Shown: positions 17,122-26,334, counted from the stretch's first letter. The stretch is DNA of 64,000 nt from Clostridia bacterium (GCA_017620395.1 JAFZQJ010000026.1:1-64000); one strand, 5' to 3'. The notes: a model not told the origin generated them from the sequence alone. Numbers and translations are program-made.

Positions 17122-18000
17122 TCAATATTTGCCGATTTCGACGGACGTGATGGTTATATCCTGAAGCGGCTTGTAATTCTCGTCTACCTGAACGGCGTTT
17201 ATAGCGTCGATGACTTCGGCGCCTTCGTATATCTGGCCGAAGACGGTGAATTTTCCGTCGAGCGTCGGATCGCCGCCGATAGAAGCGTATTTCGCGATGA
17301 CTTCCTCGGAGAAACCGAGGCCGAGCGACTGCGCCGTTTCACCGCTCATAGCTTCGAGTATGTCGCTCGGAACGTTGTTGACCGTTACTATATAGAACTG
17401 ATTGGAGTTCTTATCGGTGTCGACGCCGCTGTTGACGCAGGCGCCGAGCGCACCGAGGTAGTTGTGCAGGTTTATCGACAGCTCTTTTTCGAAGCCGTCT
17501 TCGCCGTAGATGGTGTCCATATCGCCGTCGGACTGCAGCACGTCCTCATAAAGACAGATGAAGGACTTTCCGTTATAGTAGCCGTCCTTCGCCTTCGCGG
17601 AGAAGTTCGCGACCGCCTTGGGCGCGTTCTCGGGGAAAAGCTTGAACTTCATCGTGCCGAGCGAGGTGTTGATTATCGCGATATCGTCGCCGGTCTGAGG
17701 CGCGGCGAGCTGATAGTCGGGCGAAAGCTGCGTTTCACTCTCCGGATAGCCGGTGCGGTCTCCGCCGTCGGTTTCGTCGCCGGAATCGTTCGTTTCGCCG
17801 CTGTCGACGGCGCTGGAGGAGATATCGTCTCCGCTGCCGGCGCCGGAGTCCTTGGCGAATATGTTTCTGACGAAGTCGGAGATCGCCGTGCCGAAGAAAA
17901 TGAACACTATGAGAAGCACGACGACCGCGATCCCGATTATCATCAGCGCGGTACCTTTTTTGTTTTGCTTATACTTGATTTTGTCTTCGCTTTTACCCAT
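17122..18000 (-). CDS. Membrane-anchored cyclophilin-type peptidyl-prolyl isomerase-like protein
   Basis: The N-terminus has one membrane helix (about 19-40) after a basic cytoplasmic tail, then a Ser/Asp/Gly-rich linker (about 50-105) and a cyclophilin fold outside (about 110-290). Recognisable blocks are FKLFPENAPKAVANF, GYYNGKSF and NSNQFYIV. The catalytic segment that normally reads FHRVIxxFMIQGGD is FICLYEDVLQSDGD, so the catalytic Arg and the Phe/Met pocket are replaced. It may bind proline peptides or act as a chaperone without real isomerase activity. The ribosome binding site is weak. Confidence 0.82.
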   Translation of the reverse strand: MGKSEDKIKYKQNKKGTALMIIGIAVVVLLIVFIFFGTAISDFVRNIFAKDSGAGSGDDISSSAVDSGETNDSGDETDGGDRTGYPESETQLSPDYQLAAPQTGDDIAIINTSLGTMKFKLFPENAPKAVANFSAKAKDGYYNGKSFICLYEDVLQSDGDMDTIYGEDGFEKELSINLHNYLGALGACVNSGVDTDKNSNQFYIVTVNNVPSDILEAMSGETAQSLGLGFSEEVIAKYASIGGDPTLDGKFTVFGQIYEGAEVIDAINAVQVDENYKPLQDITITSVEIGKY

Positions 18001-18100
18001 CGGGCAGACACCAACTCCGTTCAGAGTGATTTTTTATGAAAGAATTATAGCACGCTTCGCCGAATAATTCAACACAAAATTACAATAATTTTGCGCCGTA

Positions 18101-18129
18101 TTGACACCCCGCGCGGAGGGTGGTAAAAT
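18101..18129 (+). promoter_or_regulatory. Promoter for nrdG
   Basis: TTGACA (18101-18106), 17-bp spacer, TAAAAT (18124-18129), close to consensus and 27 bp upstream of the start. Confidence 0.8.
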
Positions 18130-18156
18130 AGAATCACAAACGAGCGGGGTGATAGT

Positions 18157-18669
18157 ATGAAAATCAGGATATTCGGCATAGTGCCGGACTCTATAACCGA
18201 CGGGCCGGGCTTCCGCTGCGGCATATTTACCCAGGGATGCCTGCATCACTGCAAGGGCTGTCACAATCCGGAGAGCTGGGCGATGGACGGCGGCACGGAG
18301 TACGACACCGCGGACATAATCGCGACGTGGGATAAAAACCCGCTCTTGAAGGGGATAACCCTTTCCGGCGGCGACCCGTTCTATCAGCCGAAACCCTGCC
18401 TCGAGCTCGCGAAGGCGGCGCACGCGAAGGGGCTGGACGTCTTCGCTTTCACCGGTTACACCTTCGAGGAGATAATGAAGGTCGCGGAGACCGACGCGGA
18501 CGTCGCCGCGCTGCTGCGCGAATGCGACTTCCTCGTCGACGGCCCGTTCATCCTCGCGGAACGCTCGCTCGAGCTTCTCTACCGCGGCAGCGCGAACCAG
18601 CGCATCCTCGACATGAAAAAATCCCTCGCGGAAGGCAAGGCCGTCTGGGCGGAGGAATACAGAGACTGA
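18157..18669 (+). CDS. nrdG: Anaerobic ribonucleotide reductase activating protein
   Basis: A radical-SAM enzyme that installs the glycyl radical on NrdD. The iron-sulfur motif CLHHCKGC (CxxxCxxC) follows the conserved TDGPGFRCGIFTQG, and LSGGDPF is the SAM-binding glycine motif. Length (170 aa) is normal. NrdD itself is not in the window, and the gene stands alone between a promoter and a terminator. Confidence 0.94.
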   Translation: MKIRIFGIVPDSITDGPGFRCGIFTQGCLHHCKGCHNPESWAMDGGTEYDTADIIATWDKNPLLKGITLSGGDPFYQPKPCLELAKAAHAKGLDVFAFTGYTFEEIMKVAETDADVAALLRECDFLVDGPFILAERSLELLYRGSANQRILDMKKSLAEGKAVWAEEYRD

Positions 18670-18683
18670 CGGAATTGCGAAAA

Positions 18684-18721
18684 AAGGGCGCCTCCCAAAA
18701 TTTTTTTGGGAGGCGCTTTTC
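18684..18721. terminator. Bidirectional terminator between nrdG and nth
   Basis: Inverted repeat GCGCCTCCCAAAA / TTTTGGGAGGCGC with T run, between convergent genes. Confidence 0.92.
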
Positions 18722-18736
18722 CGTTCTTTTTCGCGT

Positions 18737-19363
18737 TCACACGCCTTTTTTCGCGCAGACGCCGGAGAGGACGCACGCTTCGCACTTCGGGCTTCTCGCG
18801 GTGCAGACGGCGCGGCCGTGCATCACGAGCCGGTGGCAGAAGTTGTTCTGCTCTTCGGGCGCGATCGCTTCGCGAAGCGCGTCCTCGACCTTGCGCGGAT
18901 CCTTGGAGTCCGCGAGTCCGAGGCGGTTGGAGATGCGTATGCAGTGCGTGTCCGTGACGACGGCGGGCTTGCCGTAGACGTCGCCGAGGATGAGGTTGGC
19001 GGTCTTCCTGCCGACGCCGCGGAGGGTGAGCAGGTCGTCCATATTATCCGGCACCTTCCCGCCGTAGACCTCGACGAGCCGGCGGCACATCTCGATTATA
19101 TCCGTCGCCTTCGTCTTGTAAAGCCCGCAGGACTCGATATACCCCTCAAGCTCGTGAACGTCCGCCTCCGCGAACGCCTGCGGCGACGTGTACCGCGCGA
19201 AAAGCGCGGGCGTGACCATGTTCACGCGCGCGTCGGTGCACTGCGCCGCGAGCCGCGTGGAGATCAGCAGCTCGTAGTCCTTTTCGTACTCGAGGGAGCA
19301 CTCCGCGTCGGGGTATTCCGCCTTGAGCAGCTCGGTTATTTTTTTGCCGTTTCGTTTATTCAT
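18737..19363 (-). CDS. nth: Endonuclease III
   Basis: A base-excision repair glycosylase/AP lyase for oxidised pyrimidines. The helix-hairpin-helix LTLRGVGRKTANLIL carries the catalytic Lys, TDTHCIR carries the catalytic Asp, and the C-terminal Cys-X6-Cys-X2-Cys-X5-Cys holds the 4Fe-4S cluster. The ATG at 19363 is preferred over the upstream GTG at 19372, which lies in the GGGTGG ribosome binding site. Confidence 0.95.
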   Translation of the reverse strand: MNKRNGKKITELLKAEYPDAECSLEYEKDYELLISTRLAAQCTDARVNMVTPALFARYTSPQAFAEADVHELEGYIESCGLYKTKATDIIEMCRRLVEVYGGKVPDNMDDLLTLRGVGRKTANLILGDVYGKPAVVTDTHCIRISNRLGLADSKDPRKVEDALREAIAPEEQNNFCHRLVMHGRAVCTARSPKCEACVLSGVCAKKGV

Positions 19364-19420
19364 ACAAACCACCCGTCTATATAATAATAAAATTCGGCAT
19401 AAAAGGCAAATATTTTTTTC

Positions 19421-19449
19421 TTGAAATTCGAATTGGACGGCGGTATAAT
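19421..19449 (+). promoter_or_regulatory. Promoter for glyA
   Basis: TTGAAA (19421-19426), 17-bp spacer, TATAAT (19444-19449), 43 bp upstream of the start. Confidence 0.8.
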
Positions 19450-19491
19450 TATAATAGCATAAATTTTAGCGGATGAAAGCGGGAAAGTGAA

Positions 19492-20742
19492 ATGAGCAGG
19501 AAGTTTGACTCCATCGGATTTGTTGAGAAATACGACCCCGAGGTCGGCGCCGCGATGGCCGCCGAGCTCGACAGACAGAGAGAAAACATCGAGCTTATCG
19601 CTTCGGAAAACTTCGTTTCGGAAGCGGTCCTTGCCGCGATGGGCACGGAACTCACCAACAAGTACGCGGAGGGCTATCCCGCGAAGCGCTACTACGGCGG
19701 CTGCGAGAAGGTCGACGTCGTCGAGAATCTCGCGATCGAGCGCGCCAAAAAGGTTTTCGGCTGCGACCACGTCAACGTCCAGCCGCACTGCGGCGCGACG
19801 GCGAACACCACCGTCTACTTCGCGCTGCTCGAGCCGGGCGACACCATACTCGGCATGAGCCTCGACCACGGCGGACACCTTTCGCACGGTTCGCCCGTCA
19901 ACATCAGCGGCAAGTATTATAACGTAGTTTCCTACGGCGTCGACCCCGTCACGCATTACATAGACTACGGCGAGGTACGCCGCCTCGCGCACGAGCACAA
20001 GCCGAAGCTCATCGTCTGCGGCGCCTCCGCGTATCCGCGGAAGATAGACTTCGCGGAATTCAGACGCATCGCGGACGAAGTCGGCGCGTATCTTATGGCG
20101 GATATCGCGCACATCGCCGGACTCGTCGCGGCGGGCGAACACGAGAGCCCCGTTCCGTACTGCGACGTCGTCACCACCACCACTCACAAGACGCTCCGCG
20201 GACCCCGCGGCGGCATGATAATGTGCAGGGAAGAGCTCGCGAAAGCGATCGACAAGGCGATATTCCCCGGCACCCAGGGCGGCCCGCTCATGCACATAAT
20301 CGCGGCGAAGGCCGTCTGCCTCGGAGAAGCGCTCACGCCGGAGTTCAAGGCGTACCAGCACCAGATAATCCTGAACGCGAAGGCGCTCGCCGCCGCCCTT
20401 ATCGAAAAGGGCTTCGACCTCGTCAGCGGCGGAACGGATAACCACCTTATGCTCATCGACCTGCGCCCGTTCCGCATCACCGGCAGGGATATGGAAAAGC
20501 GCCTCGACAGCGTACACATCACCGCGAACAAAAACGCGATCCCGAACGATCCCGAATCCCACTTCGTTACAAGCGGCATCCGCGTCGGCACTCCGGCGGT
20601 CACCTCGCGCGGCTTCAAGGAAGACGATATGCGCGAGATCGCGGAGCTTATCTACCTGACCGCCTCCGAATACGAAACGAAGGCGGACGAGATCAGAAGC
20701 CGCGTCGCCGCACTGACGGCGAAGTATCCGCTTTACGAATAA
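19492..20742 (+). CDS. glyA: Serine hydroxymethyltransferase
   Basis: Interconverts serine and glycine with tetrahydrofolate, feeding one-carbon units. The PLP lysine lies in [14 protein letters not shown]. Length (416 aa) is normal. The usual QPHSGxQAN phosphate-cup motif reads QPHCGATAN, a Ser-to-Cys and Gln-to-Thr change in an otherwise ordinary enzyme. It sits just upstream of serC and serA in the same direction, forming a serine/glycine block. Confidence 0.96.
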   Translation: MSRKFDSIGFVEKYDPEVGAAMAAELDRQRENIELIASENFVSEAVLAAMGTELTNKYAEGYPAKRYYGGCEKVDVVENLAIERAKKVFGCDHVNVQPHCGATANTTVYFALLEPGDTILGMSLDHGGHLSHGSPVNISGKYYNVVSYGVDPVTHYIDYGEVRRLAHEHKPKLIVCGASAYPRKIDFAEFRRIADEVGAYLMADIAHIAGLVAAGEHESPVPYCDVVTTTTHKTLRGPRGGMIMCREELAKAIDKAIFPGTQGGPLMHIIAAKAVCLGEALTPEFKAYQHQIILNAKALAAALIEKGFDLVSGGTDNHLMLIDLRPFRITGRDMEKRLDSVHITANKNAIPNDPESHFVTSGIRVGTPAVTSRGFKEDDMREIAELIYLTASEYETKADEIRSRVAALTAKYPLYE

Positions 20743-20806
20743 GCGGCGAAACAGTCAAAACGCGCACCGCGTGCGCAAAATATAATTTCAGAAAGAAGCG
20801 ATCACA

Positions 20807-21883
20807 ATGAGCAGAGTATTCAACTTTTCGGCAGGACCGTCCATGCTTCCGGAGGAAGTCCTGAAGACCGCCGCGGCGGAGATGCTTGACTATAAGGGCA
20901 GCGGAATGTCCGTCGCCGAAATGTCCCACCGCTCAAAGGTCTATATTTCCATCTTCGACGAGTGCGAAGCGCTCCTCCGCGAAGTTATGGCCATCCCGGA
21001 GAACTACAAGGTTCTCTTCCTGCAGGGCGGCGCGTCCACGCAGTTCGCGATGGTGCCGATGAACCTGATGACGAAGAACGGCAAGGCCGACTACTGCGTC
21101 ACCGGCAGCTTTGCGAAAAAGGCGTTCAAAGAAGCGCAGAAGTTCGGCGACGCCGTCGCCGCCTCCTCCAGCGAAGCGGATAACTTCTCCTACATCCCGA
21201 AGGAGTTCAGCATCCGCCCCGACGCCGACTACCTGCACATCTGCCAGAACAACACCATCTTCGGCACCCACTACAAGAAGCTGCCCGAGACGGGCGATAT
21301 CCCGCTGGTCGCGGATATGTCCTCCTGCATCCTGAGCGAACCGACCGACGTCAGCAAATACGGCCTTATCTACGCCGGCGCGCAGAAGAACATGGCGCCC
21401 GCGGGCCTGACCGTCGTCATCGTGCGCGAGGACCTCGTCGGCAACGCGCCCGACTCCGTCCCGACGATGCTGAACTACAAGACCCACGTCGACGCCGGCT
21501 CGATGTATAACACCCCGCCGTGCTACTCCATCTATATGTGCAAGCTCGTGCTCGAATGGATCAAGTCCAAGGGCGGACTTGCCGAGATGAAGAAGATCAA
21601 CGAGAAGAAGGCCGCGATGATCTACGACGTGCTTGATCACTCCGAGATATTCATCCCGAAGGCCGCGAAGGAAGACCGCTCCATCATGAACGTCACCTTC
21701 GCCACCGGCGACGCTGACCTCGACGCGAAGTTCGTCGCGGGCGCGGCGGCCGAAGGCCTCGTGAATCTCAAGGGCCACCGCCTCGTAGGCGGTATGCGCG
21801 CTTCGATCTACAACGCGATGCCCGTCGAGGGCTGCGAGAAGCTCGCCGCCTACATGAAGAAGTTTGAGGAGGAAAACAAATAA
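20807..21883 (+). CDS. serC: Phosphoserine aminotransferase
   Basis: Converts 3-phosphohydroxypyruvate to phosphoserine with glutamate. Diagnostic stretches are NFSAGPSMLP at the N-terminus, LQGGASTQFAMVPMNL for PLP binding, and YAGAQKNMAPAG with the PLP lysine. Length is 358 aa. Its stop overlaps the serA start by one base (TAATG), so the two are translationally coupled. Confidence 0.95.
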   Translation: MSRVFNFSAGPSMLPEEVLKTAAAEMLDYKGSGMSVAEMSHRSKVYISIFDECEALLREVMAIPENYKVLFLQGGASTQFAMVPMNLMTKNGKADYCVTGSFAKKAFKEAQKFGDAVAASSSEADNFSYIPKEFSIRPDADYLHICQNNTIFGTHYKKLPETGDIPLVADMSSCILSEPTDVSKYGLIYAGAQKNMAPAGLTVVIVREDLVGNAPDSVPTMLNYKTHVDAGSMYNTPPCYSIYMCKLVLEWIKSKGGLAEMKKINEKKAAMIYDVLDHSEIFIPKAAKEDRSIMNVTFATGDADLDAKFVAGAAAEGLVNLKGHRLVGGMRASIYNAMPVEGCEKLAAYMKKFEEENK

Positions 21884-23043
21884 TGTTCAACGTCAAGCTT
21901 TTCAACAAAATATCCAAAACGGGCGTCGCGAGCCTGACTCCCGATAAGTACGTCCTCGGCGAAGAGCTCGAGAACTACGACGCCGTCCTCGTGCGCTCCG
22001 CGAAGCTGCACGAAACGGAGTTCCCGGCGGACTGCAAGTGCATCGCCCGCGCGGGCGCCGGCGTCAACAACATCCCGATCGACCGCTGCACGAAGCAGGG
22101 CATAGTCGTCTTCAACACCCCCGGCGCGAACGCGAACGCCGTCAAGGAGCTGGTCGTCGCCGGCCTGCTGCTCGCCTCCAGAAAGATCTCCGACAGCATC
22201 GCCTGGGCGAACACGCTTGAGAACAACGACGAGACCGAAGCCGTCATCGAGAAGGGCAAGAGCAACTTCGTCGGCCCCGAGATATACGGCAAAAAGCTCG
22301 GCGTCATAGGCCTCGGCGCGATCGGCGTCATGGTCGCGAACGTCGCCCACGACCTCGGCATGCAGGTCTGCGGCTACGACCCCTATCTTTCTGTCAACGC
22401 CGCGTGGGGACTTTCCCGCAAGATCGAGAAGGCGGCGAGCAACGACGAGATCTTCGCCACCTGCGACTATATCACCATCCACGTTCCGCAGAACGACAGC
22501 ACCAAGGGCATGATCAACGCCGAGAGCATCGCGAAGATGAAGGACGGCGTTCGCATCCTTAACTTCGCCCGCGGCGGACTGGTCAACAGCGCGGATATGA
22601 AGGCGGCGCTGGAGAGCGGCAAGGTCGCCTCCTACGTGACCGACTTTCCGGCGGGCCTCATCGGCGTCAAGAACGTCGTCGCGATCCCGCACCTCGGCGC
22701 CTCCACTCCGGAGAGCGAGGAGAACTGCGCCGTCATGGCGGCGGCGGAGCTCCGCGACTACCTCGAGGACGGCAACATCAAGAACTCCGTCAACTTCCCG
22801 ACGGTGAACGTCCCGAGAGCCGGCGGCACCCGCGTCTGCGTCATCCACGCCAACGTGCCGAATATCATCTCGCAGATATCCTCCACCTTCGCGGCGAAGG
22901 GCATCAACATCGAGCATATGTCGAATATGTCGCGCGGCGATATCGCCTACACGATCCTTGACATCGTCTCCGACGTTGACGACTCCGTAGTCGAAGCGAT
23001 CAAAGCCATCCCGCAGATCGTGAGAGTAAGAGTGATCAAATAA
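21883..23043 (+). CDS. serA: D-3-phosphoglycerate dehydrogenase
   Basis: The first step of serine synthesis, oxidising 3-phosphoglycerate with NAD. The substrate domain is at the N-terminus, the NAD fold has GVIGLGAIGVMVA, and the C-terminal ~75 residues form an ACT domain (probable serine feedback site). At 386 aa it is the short type. It overlaps serC by one base. Two strong terminators follow. Confidence 0.95.
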   Translation: MFNVKLFNKISKTGVASLTPDKYVLGEELENYDAVLVRSAKLHETEFPADCKCIARAGAGVNNIPIDRCTKQGIVVFNTPGANANAVKELVVAGLLLASRKISDSIAWANTLENNDETEAVIEKGKSNFVGPEIYGKKLGVIGLGAIGVMVANVAHDLGMQVCGYDPYLSVNAAWGLSRKIEKAASNDEIFATCDYITIHVPQNDSTKGMINAESIAKMKDGVRILNFARGGLVNSADMKAALESGKVASYVTDFPAGLIGVKNVVAIPHLGASTPESEENCAVMAAAELRDYLEDGNIKNSVNFPTVNVPRAGGTRVCVIHANVPNIISQISSTFAAKGINIEHMSNMSRGDIAYTILDIVSDVDDSVVEAIKAIPQIVRVRVIK

Positions 23044-23096
23044 GCGCCGCAACCGCCGTCATCCCGAGGGATCCCCCGGGCAAAGCGGAAACAACA

Positions 23097-23133
23097 GGAC
23101 GCCTCTCTCAAATGAGGGAGGCGTCCTTTTTTT
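23097..23133 (+). terminator. serCA terminator
   Basis: Stem GGACGCCTC / GAGGCGTCC (with an extended CTC-rich upper part) and a run of seven Ts. Confidence 0.92.
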
Positions 23134-23177
23134 GCGCGGCAAAAAGACGGCGGGGTTGTATCTGACGCAAGACTGTA

Positions 23178-23219
23178 AATAAATATCCCCCCCGTAAAAC
23201 GGGGGGGGATATTTATTTT
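23178..23219. terminator. Second, bidirectional terminator
   Basis: Inverted repeat AAATATCCCCCCC / GGGGGGGATATTT between serA and the convergent beta-helix lipoprotein gene, with T-rich ends on both strands. Confidence 0.88.
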
Positions 23220-23262
23220 GCTTCGGCTGATACCGCGCCGAAGCGTGGAGGGAAAACTATCG

Positions 23263-24981
23263 TCAAGCGTGTGTTCCTTCATCGGGGAAGTCCGGCATCG
23301 CTTCGCCGTCGGGAGGGCTGGGGGGCGTTTCGCCGTCGGGAGGAGCAGTCGGGGTTTCACCGTCGGGCAGTTCGGGAGGCGTCTCGCCGCTGCCGCGGAA
23401 GTCCGTTCCGCTTCCGTCGGGGCGCCGTCCGCCGTCCGGATGCTCGCGTTTTTCTCCGTCGGAGGTTTGTCCGCCGTCGGGGCGTTCGCCTTTGTTTCCG
23501 TCGGGGCGCTGTCCGCCGCCGAAGCCGCCGCGACCTCCGCCGTTAGAGGAGTATCCCGCCGTCGCGGTCGCGCCGCCGTTGAGCGTACAGGTCTCGCCGG
23601 ATGTCAGATCCGGACTTGAGAAGAGCACGCTGCTTGCGTCGCGCACCGCTTTCGCGGTATAGAGGACGCTGCCGTCCGCGGCGGTTATCCTGATCTCGCC
23701 GCCTGCGGAGACGAGTCCGCTGCCGCTGAATTCAGCGTAGGGAGTCGCGGCGTTGTATCTCTGCGCCATCCCGGTATGCCCGACCGCGAGAACGGTCGCG
23801 CCGCCGAAATAGGTGCCGCTGTCGGAATCGAGCGGGTCGCCGTCGCCCTGCGAGGGCGCGTACACCTCGAGCGTGCCGCCCAGCAGGTAGGTCGTGCCGT
23901 TGGAGTCGATGCCGTCGCCGCCCGTCACGTCGACGACGACGCTGCCGCCGAACTGGTTGTAACTGTAGGCGTAGTTTTCAAGATCGGAATTCGCGGCGTT
24001 GATGCCGTCTTCGGACGCGCTGACGTTTACGCTGCCGGACCAGACGTTGATCGTTGCCGCTTCGACGCCTTCCTCCGCCTTCGTGACGGTTATCGTCGGG
24101 CCGTCGACGCCCTTCGTGCCGATGTTCATGACGTAGTCGGATTTGACTCCGTCGGAGGCCGCGGCGACTGTGATATTGCCGGAGAGGATATTAAGCAGTT
24201 TGTCGGATTTCAGTCCGTCGCCCGCCATTGCGGTGATGTTGAGCGTTACCTCTTTAACGGTCAGCGAAGCTTCCGAAAGCAGCTTGTCGGTAGCGTTGCC
24301 GTTTTCGTCTTCTTCGTAGAGATCGTAGCCGCCCTTGACGCCGTTTTTGCCGTTCGCGGTGACGTTTATCGTTCCGGCGCCGCATATGGTGACGTTCGAG
24401 CCGTCCTTGCATTTGATGACGGCGTTCTCTATGTCGGGATAGAGCGTTTCGTCGGTGTAGACGTCGTCGTTGTTGAATTCGTCGTCCGCAAGGTTGTTGA
24501 CCGTGCCTTCCGCGGCGATGATGCGCGCCTCGCTGCCCTTGTTGCAGGTGATGGGCGCGGTCGCGGAGGCGGAGAGGTCGAGCCCGCTCAGCACGAGCGT
24601 GACTCCGGTGACGTTCTTCTTGACTACTATCGTGCCGTTGGAGCAGGAGCCGGAAACGACGTAGGTGCCGGCGGCGGTTATCGACAGCGACGTGCCTTCG
24701 ATCTTATATCCGTCGTAAGCGCCGTCAGTCACCGTTATCTCCGAATCGGAGAATACGAAGCCCGTCGCGTCGGAAACGTCGTATACCGTCGCCTCGGCGA
24801 GCGACGCGGCGGGCGCTTCAACGTCCGGAAGCGTGAATTCCGCCGCCGCGTTTCCGTCGGCCGCCGTTTCGGATTCCGAGCCGCAGCCCGAAACGAGCGC
24901 GAAAGCGGCCGTCATGGCGAGGATGAGCAGCAGCGCCGCGATCCTCTTGAAAAGATTACCCGTGCGTTTGTTGTTTTTCAT
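23263..24981 (-). CDS. Carbohydrate-binding beta-helix lipoprotein (DUF4353/Cthe_2159-like)
   Basis: A surface lipoprotein with lipobox ALVSGC. The body (about 70-470) is a series of short beta-strand repeats such as DGLKSDKLLNI, DGVKSDYVMNI and EDGINAANSDL, the pattern of the Cthe_2159 family, whose founder is a calcium-binding beta-helix that binds acidic polysaccharide. The last ~90 residues are low-complexity Pro/Asp/Gly repeats (PDGETP, PDGGR), probably a wall-spanning stalk. There is no LPXTG-type signal. The upstream region carries a direct repeat shared with the response-regulator gene promoter, suggesting control by that two-component system. Confidence 0.85.
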   Translation of the reverse strand: MKNNKRTGNLFKRIAALLLILAMTAAFALVSGCGSESETAADGNAAAEFTLPDVEAPAASLAEATVYDVSDATGFVFSDSEITVTDGAYDGYKIEGTSLSITAAGTYVVSGSCSNGTIVVKKNVTGVTLVLSGLDLSASATAPITCNKGSEARIIAAEGTVNNLADDEFNNDDVYTDETLYPDIENAVIKCKDGSNVTICGAGTINVTANGKNGVKGGYDLYEEDENGNATDKLLSEASLTVKEVTLNITAMAGDGLKSDKLLNILSGNITVAAASDGVKSDYVMNIGTKGVDGPTITVTKAEEGVEAATINVWSGSVNVSASEDGINAANSDLENYAYSYNQFGGSVVVDVTGGDGIDSNGTTYLLGGTLEVYAPSQGDGDPLDSDSGTYFGGATVLAVGHTGMAQRYNAATPYAEFSGSGLVSAGGEIRITAADGSVLYTAKAVRDASSVLFSSPDLTSGETCTLNGGATATAGYSSNGGGRGGFGGGQRPDGNKGERPDGGQTSDGEKREHPDGGRRPDGSGTDFRGSGETPPELPDGETPTAPPDGETPPSPPDGEAMPDFPDEGTHA

Positions 24982-25099
24982 ATTTATTACCTCCTTGTGA
25001 TACGGCGGCGCGGATCGTATCGCCGCAAGCGCTTTTGAACCGTTCGCCGGTCTTTTATAAACGGGAAGCGGCGTACCGCTCTCCTGTTTTCTGATTATG

Positions 25100-25131
25100 A
25101 TTTTACCCGCGAAGATTGAATGAACCTTGAA
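25100..25131 (-). promoter_or_regulatory. Promoter with direct-repeat activator box, beta-helix lipoprotein gene
   Basis: On the minus strand, TTCAAGG and TTCAATC (25114-25131) repeat with an 11-bp period, followed 8 bp later by TAAAAT (25100-25105). The layout is the same as upstream of the response-regulator gene (29629-29661). No -35 hexamer is present, so the repeat probably binds an activator. Confidence 0.55.
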
Positions 25132-25185
25132 GCTTCTTTTTTATTAAAAAAGTTTTTGCGAGTGGAACGGATTTGAAAAAAACGC

Positions 25186-25234
25186 TTGACAAATCGGGAA
25201 TACGGTTGTATCATTGTGTTAGTTAAGTAATACA
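25186..25234 (+). promoter_or_regulatory. Promoter and YtrA-type operator for the GntR/ABC operon
   Basis: TTGACA (25186-25191), 17-bp spacer, TATCAT (25209-25214). Directly after it, 25215-25234 is an imperfect 20-bp dyad of the form TGTnTTAn..nTAAnACA, centred over the likely transcription start. This is where an autorepressor would block initiation. The 302-bp gap from 24982 to 25283 holds this site and the divergent promoter at 25100-25131; nothing else was seen in it. Confidence 0.75.
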
Positions 25235-25283
25235 GTGAAGCGCGGGCCGGCCGCCCGAACAAAGACTGAAGGGAAGTGAGCGC

Positions 25284-25640
25284 GTGGAGTTTGAATTCGA
25301 CAACGAACGTCCGATATATATGCAGCTTGTGCAGCGGCTTCGCGTCGGGATAGTTTCGGGCGAACTGCCGCCGGGCAGCCGTCTGCCGTCGGTGCGCGAG
25401 CTCGCGGTGCGGGCGAAGGTCAATCCGAACACCGTTCAGCGCGCGCTCGGCGAGCTGGAGGAAGACGGCCTGCTTTTCACGGAGCGCACCAACGGCAAAT
25501 TCGTCGCACTCGACGAGACGCATATCCGCCGCGAAAAGGAAAAACTTGCGCGCGAAAGTCTCGAGCGTCTGCGGCGCGAGCTGAAGGGTATCGGAATGAC
25601 CGACGAAGAAATACGACAGTTCTGGGAGGAGAACAGATAA
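25284..25640 (+). CDS. GntR-family repressor, YtrA subfamily
   Basis: A DNA-binding repressor of the ABC transporter genes that follow. The winged helix-turn-helix covers about residues 10-75, with LPSVRELAVRAKVNPNTVQRA as recognition region. The C-terminal part is a short charged helix of ~40 residues, as in YtrA, rather than a large ligand domain. The start is GTG at 25284, with GAAGGGAAG about 8 bases upstream. One base separates its stop from the next gene. Confidence 0.92.
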   Translation: MEFEFDNERPIYMQLVQRLRVGIVSGELPPGSRLPSVRELAVRAKVNPNTVQRALGELEEDGLLFTERTNGKFVALDETHIRREKEKLARESLERLRRELKGIGMTDEEIRQFWEENR

Positions 25641-25641
25641 T

Positions 25642-26334
25642 ATGGATTGGATAACCTGCGAAGGCGTAAAGAAACGCTACGGAACAAACGAGGTGCTGAA
25701 GGGAGTGGATCTCTCGATCCGTCCCGACCGCATCGTCGGGCTGCTCGGGAAGAACGGCGCCGGTAAATCGACGCTTTTCAAGCTGATGAACGATCTGCTC
25801 ACGCCGGACGAGGGCAGGATACTCTTCTGCGGCGAGCCGATTGGGGAGAAGAGCAAGGCGCGCATATCGTATCTGCCCGAGCGCACCTACCTCGACCGCG
25901 ATATGAAGATATCCGGCGCGCTGCGCTTTTTCGGCGAGTTCTACGCCGACTTCAACGCGGACCGCGCGCGTCAGCTTCTGCGTGAGCTCGATCTGAAAGA
26001 GGAAATGCGCATACGCAAAATGAGCAAGGGTATGCAGGAAAAGCTGCAGCTCATCCTGGTGATGAGCAGGGAAGCCGACCTCTATATTCTTGACGAGCCG
26101 CTCGGCGGCGTCGATCCCGCGACGCGCGAAACGATCCTCGACACGATCCTGTCGAATTTCCGCGACGGCGCGAGCTTGATAATTTCCACTCACATGATCG
26201 CTGAGGTCGAGCGCATCCTCGACGAGGTCGTGATTATCCGGGACGGCGTCGTCGCGCTCTCCGGCGCCGCGGACGAGCTGCGCGAGAGGGAAAACGCCTC
26301 GATAGACGAGATTTTCAGGAGGACGGTAAAATGA
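25642..26334 (+). CDS. ABC transporter ATP-binding protein (YtrB-like)
   Basis: Walker A is GKNGAGKS, the signature is MSKGMQEKL, and Walker B is LYILDEP. It couples ATP to the permease encoded next. YtrA-controlled transporters are induced by cell-wall-active peptides in Bacillus; whether that holds here is inference. At 230 aa it is a normal single ABC domain. It overlaps the permease gene by four bases (ATGA). Confidence 0.92.
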   Translation: MDWITCEGVKKRYGTNEVLKGVDLSIRPDRIVGLLGKNGAGKSTLFKLMNDLLTPDEGRILFCGEPIGEKSKARISYLPERTYLDRDMKISGALRFFGEFYADFNADRARQLLRELDLKEEMRIRKMSKGMQEKLQLILVMSREADLYILDEPLGGVDPATRETILDTILSNFRDGASLIISTHMIAEVERILDEVVIIRDGVVALSGAADELRERENASIDEIFRRTVK

